Positions 25,591 to 38,422 of a stretch of DNA of 63,322 bases are shown here, piece after piece. Below the pieces are notes generated by a model. The model was given only the letters and a program-made list of their open reading frames with translations. It made no database searches and was not told the origin of the DNA. Each line of letters opens with the position of its first letter. Within the stretch, counting starts at the first letter, position 1. The DNA comes from an uncultured Prevotellaceae bacterium. GTDB taxonomy: Bacteria; Bacteroidota; Bacteroidia; Bacteroidales; Bacteroidaceae. The translations under genes and the position numbers were made by a program. Location of the stretch: the NCBI GenBank assembly GCA_900320045.1, contig ONQT01000021.1:1-63322 (forward strand), given 5' to 3'.

Positions 25591-27632
25591 TTAGGAGATA
25601 GCTGCCCAGTTGATATTGGTTTTTCTAAGTTCCTTCAGGCGACGCCATAAAAGTGCATAACGTTCTGATTGACAGAGAGGGTCATCGTCGATGATGATTT
25701 GTGCTTCGTCGCGAGCCATCTGTACCAATTGTCCGTCGCGAGCAATATCGGCAATCTTCAGGTCGAAAGCCATACCGCTCTGCTGGGTGCCTTCGAGGTC
25801 GCCAGGACCACGCAGCTTGAGGTCAGCCTCGGCAATGCGGAAGCCGTCGTTGGTCTCGCACATGATGTCGATGCGCTTCCGGGTGTCTTCTGCCAACTGA
25901 TAACCCGTTACCAAGATGCAGTAGGACTGGTCTGCGCCGCGTCCCACACGTCCGCGGAGCTGGTGCAACTGGCTAAGGCCGAAGCGCTGGGCTTCGAGAA
26001 TAACCATCACGGAGGCATTGGGCACGTTGACACCGACTTCGATGACCGTTGTAGCGACGAGAATCTGCGTGTCACCGTTGACGAACTTCTGCATCTCGGC
26101 TTCCTTATCGGCAGGCTTCATCTTGCCGTGAACCTTGCTGAGACGGAACTCGGGGAATACTTGCTTCAGCACTTCGAAGCCGTCCTCCAGATTCTTCAGG
26201 TCTATCTTCTCACTCTCCTCGATGAGGGGGAAGACGATATACACCTGTCGTCCTTGGCGTATCTGGTTGCGGATGCTGTCGTAGAGCGACGGCAGGGAAC
26301 GGTCGAAGACGTGTTGTGTCACCACAGGCTTACGACCCGGCGGGAGTTCATCGATGACACTGACGTCGAGGTCGCCATAGAGGGTCATCGCCAGCGTTCG
26401 CGGTATGGGTGTCGCCGTCATTACTAAAACGTGAGGCGGATTCTGGCTCTTGCTCCACAGCTTGGCGCGCTGGGCGACACCGAAGCGATGTTGTTCGTCG
26501 ACGACCACCATGCCAAGTCGGGCAAACTGCACGGTATCTTCAATGACGGCATGTGTTCCGACGAGTATCTGAACGGTACCGTCCAACAAGCCGTCGAGGA
26601 TTTCCTGACGGCGCTTGCCTTTGACGATGCCGGTTAATAGAGCAACCCGGATGTCCATTCCTTCCAGGAAATCCATGATGGTTTGCAGATGCTGTTCGGC
26701 CAGAATCTCGGTAGGTGCCATGATGCATGCCTGGTAGCCGTTGTCTAAGGCGATAAGCATGGACATGAGGGCTACGAGGGTCTTGCCGGAACCTACATCT
26801 CCTTGCAGTAAGCGGTTCATCTGTCGCCCGCTGCCCATATCCTTGCGGATTTCACGGATGACGCGCTTACCTTGGAGAAGATATATCCACGATATTTTCG
26901 CCGTTGGTCGCTTGCATACCTTAGTATATTAAGCTGCACATAGAACAGTTCCTCGAGCTTCAGTCGGACGCGGGCCCGTTCTAGTTCCTTGGCATTCTGC
27001 GGATAGTGAATCTTACGCAGTGCCTCGTTGCGTGACATCAGGTGCAGCTTCGCCGTCAGGAAGTCTGGCAACGTTTCCGTGAGCGGCTGTTTCAGTACAT
27101 CGAGAAGTGTCTTCGTCAGTCGTTCGATAGCCCGGCTGTTCAGGCCGGCCTTCTTCATCTTCTCCGTCGTGTTGTAGTAAGGCTGCATGCCCATCGCCGA
27201 TAGTTCCAGCTTGTCGGCAGCATCCATATCGGGATGGGTGACGTTGATGCGACCGTTATAGACGTTGGGGCGACCGAAGACGATATACTCCTTGCCGATG
27301 GTATAGTTTTGCTTGGCATATTTGCCGCCGTTGAACCAGGTGAGGTCCATCACCTTGCCGGAATCGTCTGCAAAGTGGGCGACGACCCGCTCCTTGCGAG
27401 CACTCATCTTGAAGGTCTCGAAACTGAGGATATGCCCCTTTACTTGCACGAAAGGCATATCACCAGTCAGTTCGCGGATGTTGTAGAGTCTGCTGCGGTC
27501 AACGTGCTTATAGGGATAATACTGCAACAGGTCGCCATACGTCACGATGCCCAACTCGTCGTTGAGCATCTTTTTGCGTGAGGGTCCAACCCCAGGCAAG
27601 TATTGTATGTCTTGTTGCAGGATGTCGTTCAT
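25591..27632 (-). pseudogene. recG: ATP-dependent DNA helicase RecG with internal deletion and frameshift
   Basis: The N-terminal piece (27632 down to about 26870) carries the OB/wedge domain (YLPGVGPSRKKML, VQVKGHILSFETF). The C-terminal piece (about 26866 down to 25591) carries the helicase motor: LLQGDVGSGKT, the DEQH box, TATPIPRT and GRVGRG. At 26866-26880 the reading jumps from ...YRGYIFSK to KRVIREIRKDMGSGRQ in another frame. From memory of RecG sequences, about 20 residues are missing here, including the Q motif (TxAQ) that contacts ATP. A loss of about 59-61 nt would explain both gap and frameshift. RecG remodels stalled forks. The gene is last in the pdxJ-DJ-1-ispD-recG operon. Either it is dead or the assembly is wrong here. 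Confidence 0.85.
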
Positions 27633-27634
27633 AT

Positions 27635-28294
27635 TTATTTTTGCAGCAATGCTTCTGCAATGGTCATGTCAAATGGAGTGGTAATTTTGATGTTCTCGCG
27701 GTTGCCTTCGACGAGGGTGACATCGAAGCCAAAAGCTTCAACCACGCTGGCGTCGTCGGTAAAGCCGTCGTTATAAGGCTGTTTGTTCGCAGCCTTCAGC
27801 AACTGGATGTCAAAACATTGCGGCGTCTGCACCAGACGGTACTCACCGCGAGGCTTCGTTCCCTTGGTAATATGGCGCAGCGTTTCCACTACAGGCACGA
27901 CAGGAATAGCGGCTTTGACCGAACGTGCTGTTTCATAGCAGTTGCGAATGACATCTACGGACGGAAAAGGTCGAACGCCATCATGTACACCCACCACCCC
28001 TTCTGAATCGTTAGGAACAAGTGCCAAGCCGTTTTGTACAGAGTGGAAACGGGTCTCACCGCCATCGGCAAGCATATACTCCACGTTGAAATGATATCCC
28101 TCACATAGCTGATGCCAGTAATCCTGTTGCGCCTTGGGCAACACGAGGATCATTTGCAGTTCCTTGGAATACTCTCTGAAGCGCTCCAAGGTTCGCATGA
28201 GCACAGGCTTGCCGCCAATGGGTAGAAACTGCTTGGGAATCTCACTTCCCATACGCAGTCCTTTCCCGCCAGCCACTATGATGATATAGTCCAT
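27635..28294 (-). CDS. ispD: 2-C-methyl-D-erythritol 4-phosphate cytidylyltransferase
   Basis: The 219-residue enzyme of the MEP isoprenoid pathway joins CTP and methylerythritol phosphate. It shows the nucleotide-binding start [24 protein letters not shown] kept in shortened form here ([13 protein letters not shown]), then HDGVRPF and the conserved [11 protein letters not shown]. Its ATG overlaps the upstream stop as TAATG. It is followed 2 nt later by recG. Confidence 0.93.
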   Translation of the reverse strand: MDYIIIVAGGKGLRMGSEIPKQFLPIGGKPVLMRTLERFREYSKELQMILVLPKAQQDYWHQLCEGYHFNVEYMLADGGETRFHSVQNGLALVPNDSEGVVGVHDGVRPFPSVDVIRNCYETARSVKAAIPVVPVVETLRHITKGTKPRGEYRLVQTPQCFDIQLLKAANKQPYNDGFTDDASVVEAFGFDVTLVEGNRENIKITTPFDMTIAEALLQK

Positions 28295-28860
28295 TAGGCC
28301 ATGAGGTGTTTGAAGCGCATACCTTCAGCTATCTGGTCAGCGGTTTGTTTGTTGACCAGCTGAGCTAAGAGCTCGTATGCAAAGGGGAAAGCGGCGGCAG
28401 GACCTTCGGCAGTGGTGACATTACCATCGACCGTGACAAGGTCAGCGGTATAGGTGGCGCCGTCGAGCAAGTGTTCAAAGCCAGGATAGCACGTAGCCTT
28501 CTTACCCTCGAGCAGTCCCAACTGTCCCAATACTACAGCCGGTGCTGCGCAGATGGCAGCGACTTTGCGGCCTGCGGCAAACTGATCAACGACGGCTTTG
28601 CAGACACCTTTGTGATCAAAGAGGTTCGAGGCTCCAGGCATTCCGCCAGGCAGGAAAATGAGGTCGGCATCCGAGAAATCGCCCTGTTCAAACATGATGT
28701 CAGCTTCGATGTTCACTCCGTGGGCTGAACGCACCAAGGGGAAGTCGGAGATGCTTACTGTCGTAACATCGACACCACCGCGACGCAGCACGTCGACGGG
28801 AATGAGGGCCTCAACATCCTCGAAGCCGTCAGCTAAGAATACATATACTTTTTTTGCCAT
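28294..28860 (-). CDS. DJ-1/PfpI family protein (YajL/ThiJ-like)
   Basis: This 188-residue DJ-1-type protein has the conserved acidic residue in DGFEDVE (about 11-17), LPGGMPGA and the nucleophile-elbow cysteine in AAICAAPAV (Cys104). Members act as glyoxalases or deglycase-like stress chaperones; the exact activity is debated for many. It lies 6 nt after pdxJ and overlaps ispD by one base (TAATG), so it is in a tight operon. Confidence 0.9.
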   Translation of the reverse strand: MAKKVYVFLADGFEDVEALIPVDVLRRGGVDVTTVSISDFPLVRSAHGVNIEADIMFEQGDFSDADLIFLPGGMPGASNLFDHKGVCKAVVDQFAAGRKVAAICAAPAVVLGQLGLLEGKKATCYPGFEHLLDGATYTADLVTVDGNVTTAEGPAAAFPFAYELLAQLVNKQTADQIAEGMRFKHLMA

Positions 28861-28866
28861 AGTCGT

Positions 28867-29580
28867 TTATTTTAGTTGTTTTAGATATTGCTTGATAGTT
28901 TCCTGCAGTCCCAGGTAGAGTGCATCACAGATAAGTGCGTGGCCAATGGATACCTCGTCTGTCCAGGGAATCTGCTGATGATAGTACGCCAGGTTCTCCA
29001 AAGATAAGTCATGGCCAGCATTGAGGCCTAATTCCACCTCCCGGGCAACCTTTGCCGCAGCAATGAAGGGGGCAATGGCTGTTTCTCTGTTCTGAGCATA
29101 GCCGGAAGCATATGGCTCGGTATACAGTTCCACGCGGTCTGCGCCACAAGCCTTGGCGCCTTCTACCATCTTGGGATTAGGATCGACGAAGATGCTAGTA
29201 CGGATGCCTGCCTGTTTGAATGTACGGCAGATGTCTGTTAGGAATGCCTTGTTTTCTATGGTATCCCAGCCATGATTGCTCGTCAGTTGGTCGTGGCCGT
29301 CGGGAACAAGCGTTACTTGTGTGGGGACGACTTCCAATACCAGTTCCGTAAACGAATCGATGGGATTACCCTCAATATTGAACTCCGTTGTGATGCGTGG
29401 TCGGAGGTCGCGCACATCTTGATAACGAATATGGCGCTCGTCAGGTCTCGGGTGTACCGTTATACCCTGCGCACCAAACTTCTCAGCATCGCGGGCCACC
29501 GTCAGCACATTAGGGTTATTGCCTCCGCGGGCGTTACGCAACGTGGCCACCTTATTGATATTTACACTTAGTTTTGTCAT
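28867..29580 (-). CDS. pdxJ: Pyridoxine 5'-phosphate synthase
   Basis: A 237-residue TIM-barrel enzyme for the last step of the DXP-dependent vitamin B6 pathway. The N-terminus TKLSVNINKVATLRNARGG, the loop TVHPRPDERHI, and ELNAGHDL-like GLNAGHDLSLEN are typical of PdxJ. ATG 29580 fits the family start; a GTG 9 nt upstream is less likely. It is the first gene of the operon and shares an unusual overlapping promoter with nadK. Confidence 0.95.
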   Translation of the reverse strand: MTKLSVNINKVATLRNARGGNNPNVLTVARDAEKFGAQGITVHPRPDERHIRYQDVRDLRPRITTEFNIEGNPIDSFTELVLEVVPTQVTLVPDGHDQLTSNHGWDTIENKAFLTDICRTFKQAGIRTSIFVDPNPKMVEGAKACGADRVELYTEPYASGYAQNRETAIAPFIAAAKVAREVELGLNAGHDLSLENLAYYHQQIPWTDEVSIGHALICDALYLGLQETIKQYLKQLK

Positions 29581-29581
29581 A

Positions 29582-29614
29582 TTTTTCACTTTTCACTTTT
29601 CATTTTTCACTTTT
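29582..29614 (+). repeat. TTTTCAC-type heptamer repeat near the nadK/pdxJ promoters
   Basis: Four degenerate tandem copies of a TTTTCAC-like unit (TTTTTCAC, TTTTCAC, TTTTCAT, TTTTTCAC) stand directly upstream of the nadK -7 box, in the place of a -33 element. They also form the pdxJ leader. A longer copy occurs at 43845-43878. Confidence 0.7.
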
Positions 29615-29619
29615 ATTTG

Positions 29620-29640
29620 TATCTTTGCACCGCAAAGTTA
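29620..29640. promoter_or_regulatory. Overlapping opposed promoters of nadK (+) and pdxJ (-)
   Basis: The plus strand has TATCTTTG at 29620-29627. The minus strand has TAACTTTG at 29640-29633. With start sites expected 5-7 nt past each box, each transcript would begin within or at the edge of the other promoter's -7 box. Confidence 0.6.
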
Positions 29641-29679
29641 CGAAAACTTTGCGAATAAACAACAAAAAAAGCGTAAAAA

Positions 29680-30570
29680 ATGATGTCGTCACGCAAACTC
29701 CGCTTCGCCTTCTTCGGCAACACCTACCAGCCCAAGAAGTCCGTTTCCATCCGTCAGATATTAGCTTCGCTGGCTCAGCGTAAGGCGGAAGTCAGCATAG
29801 AACGGGCTTTCTACGACTTCCTGGTGTCTGACCCGCAGAACGCTCTCAGTGGCGTAACCGTCTTTGATGGCAACAACTTCGACGCCGACTTTGTCATTTC
29901 GATGGGTGGCGACGGTACCTTCCTGCGAGCTGCCAGCATGGTAGGAAGCAAGCAGGTGCCCATTTTAGGTATTAACACCGGACGACTGGGCTTCCTTGCC
30001 GACGTAACGGCACAGGAAATTGATCATACCATCCAGGCACTTTATGAGGGCGACTACGCCGTTGAGACGCGTAGTGTTATAGAGGTTTCCACCAGCGGAC
30101 AGAAATTGAAGGGCTACCGTTGTGCCTTGAATGACGTGGCCATTCTGAAGCGTGACAACGCCTCGATGATAACCATTCATTGTACGGTCAATGGTGACTA
30201 CTTGACGACTTACCAGGCAGATGGACTTATCATGTCGACGCCCACAGGATCTACGGCTTATTCACTGTCAAACGGCGGTCCGATTATTGTGCCAGGCACC
30301 CATGTGTTCTTGTTGACGGCTGTTGCTCCGCATTCGCTGAATGTGCGTCCTATCGTACTGTCTGAAGATTCGGAGATACAGCTTACCGTCGAAAGTCGCA
30401 CCCACAACTATCTGGTGGCGCTGGACGGACGTTCCGAGCCTCTGCAGGAAACCACACGTCTGAGACTTCGTAAGGCACCTTACCGTGTTCGTGTCATCAA
30501 ACGTGCCGACACGAAGTACTTCTACACCCTGCGTGAGAAGATGATGTGGGGTGCCGATCAGCGAGGGTGA
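29680..30570 (+). CDS. nadK: NAD kinase
   Basis: The 296-residue enzyme phosphorylates NAD to NADP. It shows SMGGDGTFLRAA (the GGDGT box, near residue 77), NTGRLGFLAD, the conserved LNDVAI with the ribose-contacting region, and TPTGSTAYSLSNGGPI. Length and motifs are complete. It is divergent from pdxJ. A second ATG directly follows the first. Confidence 0.96.
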   Translation: MMSSRKLRFAFFGNTYQPKKSVSIRQILASLAQRKAEVSIERAFYDFLVSDPQNALSGVTVFDGNNFDADFVISMGGDGTFLRAASMVGSKQVPILGINTGRLGFLADVTAQEIDHTIQALYEGDYAVETRSVIEVSTSGQKLKGYRCALNDVAILKRDNASMITIHCTVNGDYLTTYQADGLIMSTPTGSTAYSLSNGGPIIVPGTHVFLLTAVAPHSLNVRPIVLSEDSEIQLTVESRTHNYLVALDGRSEPLQETTRLRLRKAPYRVRVIKRADTKYFYTLREKMMWGADQRG

Positions 30571-30606
30571 GCGCTTATCTTTGAAGACTCTTAAGAAAAT
30601 ACATCT

Positions 30607-32160
30607 ATGATAACAAAGCCCAATATCTATAACCGACTGCTACTGACCGTGTGTCTGATGCTGACAACCTTTACGGCTACTTTTGCCGAGGTGGGTCCAA
30701 ATGACCTGAAAGGCGAGGACAAGGAGATATTTGACAAGTACCGTCAGCTAGTACAATATGGAACACCCGATGAATTCTATACTTTCGCTGTAACCTACGA
30801 GGAGCACCTGAGAAAAAAAGGCTACTGGATGCTCTACTATAAGCTGAAGAACAATGAGGGTTTCTTCGCCCTGCGCCATAATATGGTTTACCGTGCCATG
30901 CAGGCAGCCAAGGAGTTAGATGAGGAAATGCGTCAGAATGGTGCTACCCAATACTTCTATTTGGCTACCGGACTGATGGGTGATATCTATGCCGTCACTC
31001 ATAACCGTAGTAAGGCTGAGCAATACTTTACTCAAGCATTGAGAGAAGTAGGCACTACCGATCCGAAGTTTACCATGCGAGTCTATCAGAGCCTGGCGGA
31101 ACTGACATGTCTACAGGATTCCAAGAAAGCTTTGCACTGGGCAGACAGTGCTCTGGTGTTGGCTCGCGAGACTCAGAATGTGGAGTATCAATCGCTCTCG
31201 ATGGCTATGGCTGCTTACGTTCACTTCATGGACGGAAATTCTCAAGACTTCTTCGATTACTACGACCAGTACATCAGCTTGCGCAGTATGGATCTGCCTG
31301 CCTTCAGCCATCGTTACGACAACTTCATGGAGATAGGCAAACGAGCTATGGAGAGCGATTATGAAGGTGCCCTTGCCAAATTGCGCGAGGGGAATGTCAA
31401 TGTTGACAGTTCATTGGTGGATATCCGCATCCTGACGCTGGAGAGAGGAGAGCAAAAAGGCTTCGAGGCCTTAAAGCGACGCTTTCTGGAGATAGATTCT
31501 ATTCGTAGCATTATGCAGAATGCGAACTTCGACCAGATGGCTTACGAGCAGAAGTTGATGCAATCTCGCGAGGAAGATAAGGCAAAACAGAAAGTGATGA
31601 TGATTCTGATAAGTGGGTTGCTTTTGCTGATGGTTCTCTTTGCCGGAGCCTATTGGTGGACGCGTCGCTGGCTCATCCGGAAACAGTCGACCCAGAGTCA
31701 AGTGCCGGCAGTGGTACAAACGCCTGTCAATATGGATATGCTATGCCGCGAGGTTCTGTCAAAGACCACCACCATCAACCGCCAAGGTTTGGAAATCAGA
31801 TATGCTTCGCGCGTTGCAAACGACTTTACTCTGACGACCGATGTAAATCGTTTGCGACAGATACTGCTGCACCTGCTGGGTAATGCCGTTAAGTTCACGG
31901 CACAAGGACATATCCTGCTGCGGTGTGAACAACAAGGCAATCAGTTGTTGATTGCCATCAGCGATACCGGTGTGGGTATCAAGTCTCAGAAAAAAGGGAT
32001 GTTGTCTAGTATCCTGACCAAACTGACTAAGAATGAAGAACTTCCCGGACAAGGCCTCGCCAACTGTCGACGTATGGCCCGCTCTTTAGGCGGCGACGTC
32101 ACATTAGATGAAAGCTACACCAAAGGCTGTCGCTTTGTTGTCTCTCTGCCCGTCTGGTAG
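30607..32160 (+). CDS. Membrane TPR protein with a histidine-kinase-type ATPase domain
   Basis: The 517-residue protein has a signal peptide (to about residue 27), a helical TPR-like periplasmic part (about 40-315), a short coiled segment, one transmembrane helix (about 331-352) and a cytoplasmic HATPase domain (about 375-517). The ATPase has an N box (RLRQILLHLLGNAVKFT), a G1 box (ISDTGVGI) and a G2 box (GQGLANCRRMARSLGG). I see no dimerisation helix with a phospho-accepting histidine between the membrane helix and the ATPase. It may act on a partner protein or be a degenerate sensor kinase. No response regulator is adjacent. Confidence 0.75.
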   Translation: MITKPNIYNRLLLTVCLMLTTFTATFAEVGPNDLKGEDKEIFDKYRQLVQYGTPDEFYTFAVTYEEHLRKKGYWMLYYKLKNNEGFFALRHNMVYRAMQAAKELDEEMRQNGATQYFYLATGLMGDIYAVTHNRSKAEQYFTQALREVGTTDPKFTMRVYQSLAELTCLQDSKKALHWADSALVLARETQNVEYQSLSMAMAAYVHFMDGNSQDFFDYYDQYISLRSMDLPAFSHRYDNFMEIGKRAMESDYEGALAKLREGNVNVDSSLVDIRILTLERGEQKGFEALKRRFLEIDSIRSIMQNANFDQMAYEQKLMQSREEDKAKQKVMMILISGLLLLMVLFAGAYWWTRRWLIRKQSTQSQVPAVVQTPVNMDMLCREVLSKTTTINRQGLEIRYASRVANDFTLTTDVNRLRQILLHLLGNAVKFTAQGHILLRCEQQGNQLLIAISDTGVGIKSQKKGMLSSILTKLTKNEELPGQGLANCRRMARSLGGDVTLDESYTKGCRFVVSLPVW

Positions 32161-32358
32161 TTACTTCTTGTGACGATTGGCGCGCTGTTCACGGTATTTG
32201 GCCTTCTGTCGGGCAGAGCCACTACCATGAGCGCCTGTGATGTATTTCTTCTTCTTGGCTTTGGTCTTTACCTTGTCTTCTTCCTTGCGAGGTCCACCGC
32301 CGCGACCGAACGAAATACCATTGACGAGGATATCCTCGAAGTCTGATTCCTTACTCAT
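32161..32358 (-). CDS. Small basic protein of unknown function
   Basis: From ATG 32358 the product is 65 residues: an acidic start (SKESDFEDILVNG), a glycine-rich turn (FGRGGGPRKEED) and a very basic tail (KTKAKKKKYITGAHGSGSA, then KYREQRANRHKK). Such tails suggest nucleic acid or ribosome contact. I do not recognise the family. Its stop abuts the stop of the convergent ATPase gene with no gap. An upstream in-frame start at 32415 would add 19 residues that do not look protein-like. Confidence 0.6.
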   Translation of the reverse strand: MSKESDFEDILVNGISFGRGGGPRKEEDKVKTKAKKKKYITGAHGSGSARQKAKYREQRANRHKK

Positions 32359-32375
32359 AACTTTTATGTTTTTTG

Positions 32376-32454
32376 CAGGGACTTCAGGACAGACAGAATT
32401 CTTTCTTCCAGCCATTAATGCTGTGTTTTTATTGTCCTGTCAGTCCTGTAGTCC
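32376..32454. repeat. Long imperfect inverted repeat between purH and the small basic gene
   Basis: The left arm 32376-32396 (CAGGGACTTCAGGACAGACAG) folds against 32437-32454 (CTGTCAGTCCTGTAGTCC) with few mismatches and a loop of about 40 nt. The right arm is itself a tandem of GTCCTGT-like units. It may be an interspersed repeat or an RNA hairpin in the transcript between the two genes. Confidence 0.5.
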
Positions 32455-32467
32455 TTACCGATATCAA

Positions 32468-33655
32468 TCAATGATGGAACAAGCGAACGCCCGTAAAGGC
32501 CATAGCGATACCATATTTGTCGCACGTCATGATAACATGGTCGTCGCGTACTGAGCCGCCGGCTTGGGCAATATACTCAACGCCACTCTTGTGAGCACGC
32601 TCAATATTGTCGCCGAAGGGGAAGAAGGCATCAGATCCCAAGGCTACCTTGGTATTCTTGGCAATCCACTCTTTCTTCTCAGCCATCGTCAACACGTCTG
32701 GCTGACGGGTGAAGAACTGCTGCCAGGCACCATCGCGCAGCACGTCGTCGTGCTCATCCTCAGAGATATAGACGTCAATAGTGTTGTCACGGTCAGCACG
32801 ACGGATACCCTCCTTAAAAGGCAGAGCCATCACCTTCGGATGCTGGCGCAGCCACCAGATATCAGCCTTGTTACCAGCCAGACGAGTACAGTGGATACGG
32901 CTCTGTTGGCCGGCACCGATACCGATAGCCTGACCATCCTTGACGTAACATACCGAATTAGACTGCGTGTACTTCAGCGTGATGAGAGCAATGATCAAGT
33001 CGCGCATAGCTTCCTTGGTGAAAGTCTTGTTCTGTGTCGGGATGTTCTCGAACAGGGCGGGGTCATCCAGACGAATTTCGTTGCGCCCCTGCTCGAAGGT
33101 GACGCCGAAGCACTGCTTGCGCTCAATGGGTTCGGGCTTGTAGCAGGGATCAATCTGGATGACGTTGTACGTTCCCTTACGTTTGTCCTTCAAAATCTCG
33201 ATGGCCTCGGGTGTAAAGCCGGGTGCTATTACGCCATCACTTACTTCGCGCTTTAACAACAGGGCGGTTGTTGCATCGCAGGTGTCGCTCAATGCCACGA
33301 AGTCACCATAGCTTGACATGCGGTCTGCACCGCGAGCCCTGGCATAGGCACAGGCAATAGGGCTTTCGTCCAGTCCTTGAACATCGTCTACAAAGTAGAT
33401 CTTCTTCAGCGTGTCGCTCAGTGGCAGACCTACAGCAGCACCGGCAGGGCTGACATGCTTAAATGAGGCAGCGGCAGGCAGACCCGTGGCTTCTTTCAGT
33501 TCTTTCACCAGCTGCCAGGCATTCAGGGCGTCCAGGAAGTTAATGTAGCCAGGACGGCCGTTAATCACTTCGATAGGTAACTCGCCCTCTGCCATAAAGA
33601 TACGTGAGGGCTTTTGATTCGGATTACATCCGTACTTCAGTTGTAATTCTTTCAT
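32468..33655 (-). CDS. purH: AICAR transformylase (single-domain PurH type)
   Basis: A 395-residue protein matching only the formyltransferase half of PurH: LKYGCNPNQKP at the start, KHVSPAGAAVG with the catalytic Lys66-His67, and SDAFFPFGDNIERA near the end. It transfers a formyl group to AICAR in purine synthesis. The IMP cyclohydrolase domain normally fused at the N-terminus is absent, so that step needs a separate gene. From memory this split form exists in other Bacteroidales. It is divergent from metH, with mirror-image promoters. Confidence 0.88.
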   Translation of the reverse strand: MKELQLKYGCNPNQKPSRIFMAEGELPIEVINGRPGYINFLDALNAWQLVKELKEATGLPAAASFKHVSPAGAAVGLPLSDTLKKIYFVDDVQGLDESPIACAYARARGADRMSSYGDFVALSDTCDATTALLLKREVSDGVIAPGFTPEAIEILKDKRKGTYNVIQIDPCYKPEPIERKQCFGVTFEQGRNEIRLDDPALFENIPTQNKTFTKEAMRDLIIALITLKYTQSNSVCYVKDGQAIGIGAGQQSRIHCTRLAGNKADIWWLRQHPKVMALPFKEGIRRADRDNTIDVYISEDEHDDVLRDGAWQQFFTRQPDVLTMAEKKEWIAKNTKVALGSDAFFPFGDNIERAHKSGVEYIAQAGGSVRDDHVIMTCDKYGIAMAFTGVRLFHH

Positions 33656-33686
33656 TGATTTATGGGGATATGTAACTTTCTGCGTG

Positions 33687-33747
33687 CAAAGGTACTAAAT
33701 AATTTTCACTTTTTATTTCTTCATTCCTATTTTATTTAGTACCTTTG
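33687..33747. promoter_or_regulatory. Mirror-image divergent promoters of purH and metH
   Basis: CAAAGGTACTAAATAA (33687-33702) and TTATTTAGTACCTTTG (33732-33747) form a perfect 16-bp inverted repeat with 29 nt between them. Each arm contains a TACCTTTG -7 box pointing outward, to purH (-) and metH (+). Confidence 0.7.
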
Positions 33748-33765
33748 TCGCTGTTTACAAAAAAT

Positions 33766-37326
<3,561 letters not shown>

Positions 37327-37373
37327 CGACACATCCAAAAACCGGAATATCGACATAACGAAATATAAAAAAC

Positions 37374-38333
37374 ATGAGCAAAGTAATTGATATCCTCCAT
37401 AACGGCCGCGCTCCTTTTGCGTCGTTCGAGTTGGTTCCTCCTTTAAAAGGCAGCGATGTAAGTCGCCTCTATGACAGCATTGACCCTTTGATGGAGTTCA
37501 ACCCGCCGTTTATCAATGTCACCTGCCACCGTGACGAGATAGAGTATGTGCCCAATGCTGACGGCACCTATACCAAATACACCCTGGCCAAGCGTCCTGG
37601 TACGGTGGCTATCGTGGCAGCCATCATGCGCCGTTATCCGCAATTGGAAATTGTGCCGCATGTCATCTGTGGCGGTGCCTCCCGCTCGAAGGTGGAGAGT
37701 GAACTCCTCGACCTTCATTTTTTGGGCATCCGTAACATCGTGGCGCTGCGTGGTGATGCCATTCCCGGCCAGCGCTACTTCATTCCCGAGCCCGACGGAT
37801 TCTCGCATACCGATGAGCTGGTGACCATGATACAGAACCTGAACCACGGGCGGTATATTGACCCGACGGTTAAGAATGGCTTGTCGACAGACTTCTCCAT
37901 TGGTGTGGCTGCCTATCCGGAGAAGCATTATGAGGCTGCCAATCTTGATACAGACATTCAGAATCTGAAGCGCAAGGTTGAGGCCGGTGCCGACTATGTC
38001 ATTACTCAGATGTTCTTTGACAATGGGCAGTTCTACCAATTCGTAGACCGCTGTCGCGCGGCAGGCATTACCGTTCCCATTATCCCTGGTCTGAAACCTA
38101 TCTCGTCTCAACGACAGATAGATCTCCTGCCACGCTCGTTCCATATTGATATTCCGCAGGACCTGGTCGGCGAGTTGCAGAAGACCCGTACTGCCGACGA
38201 AGCATACCAAGTGGGTATCGACTGGTGTGTTGCCCAAAGTCGTGACTTGTTACAGCATGGGGTGCCTGCCATCCATTACTATACGATGGCCAAGACGGAC
38301 AATGTGCGGAAGATAGTCAAGAGTGTGTTCTGA
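37374..38333 (+). CDS. metF: Methylenetetrahydrofolate reductase
   Basis: A 319-residue flavoprotein that makes 5-methyltetrahydrofolate, the methyl donor for the MetH enzyme encoded 47 nt upstream. It shows ASFELVPPLKG at the start, the conserved VTCHRDE and NIVALRGDAI, a GAAYPEKH-like GVAAYPEKHYEA motif, and KVEAGADYVITQMFFDN. Length is typical. It ends before a strong terminator. Confidence 0.95.
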   Translation: MSKVIDILHNGRAPFASFELVPPLKGSDVSRLYDSIDPLMEFNPPFINVTCHRDEIEYVPNADGTYTKYTLAKRPGTVAIVAAIMRRYPQLEIVPHVICGGASRSKVESELLDLHFLGIRNIVALRGDAIPGQRYFIPEPDGFSHTDELVTMIQNLNHGRYIDPTVKNGLSTDFSIGVAAYPEKHYEAANLDTDIQNLKRKVEAGADYVITQMFFDNGQFYQFVDRCRAAGITVPIIPGLKPISSQRQIDLLPRSFHIDIPQDLVGELQKTRTADEAYQVGIDWCVAQSRDLLQHGVPAIHYYTMAKTDNVRKIVKSVF

Positions 38334-38363
38334 TGCCGTAGGCAAGCAACACAGTCAAGCAAC

Positions 38364-38398
38364 AAAAAGAGACATCCCTTTTCGGAATGTCTCTTTTT
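38364..38398. terminator. Hairpin terminator between metF and rplS
   Basis: AAAAAGAGACAT (38364-38375) and ATGTCTCTTTTT (38387-38398) form a perfect 12-bp stem with a CCCTTTTCGGA loop. There are T-runs in both directions, so it serves both convergent genes. Confidence 0.88.
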
Positions 38399-38422
38399 AT
38401 GCTGTTAAAGCTTCGCCGGAGA

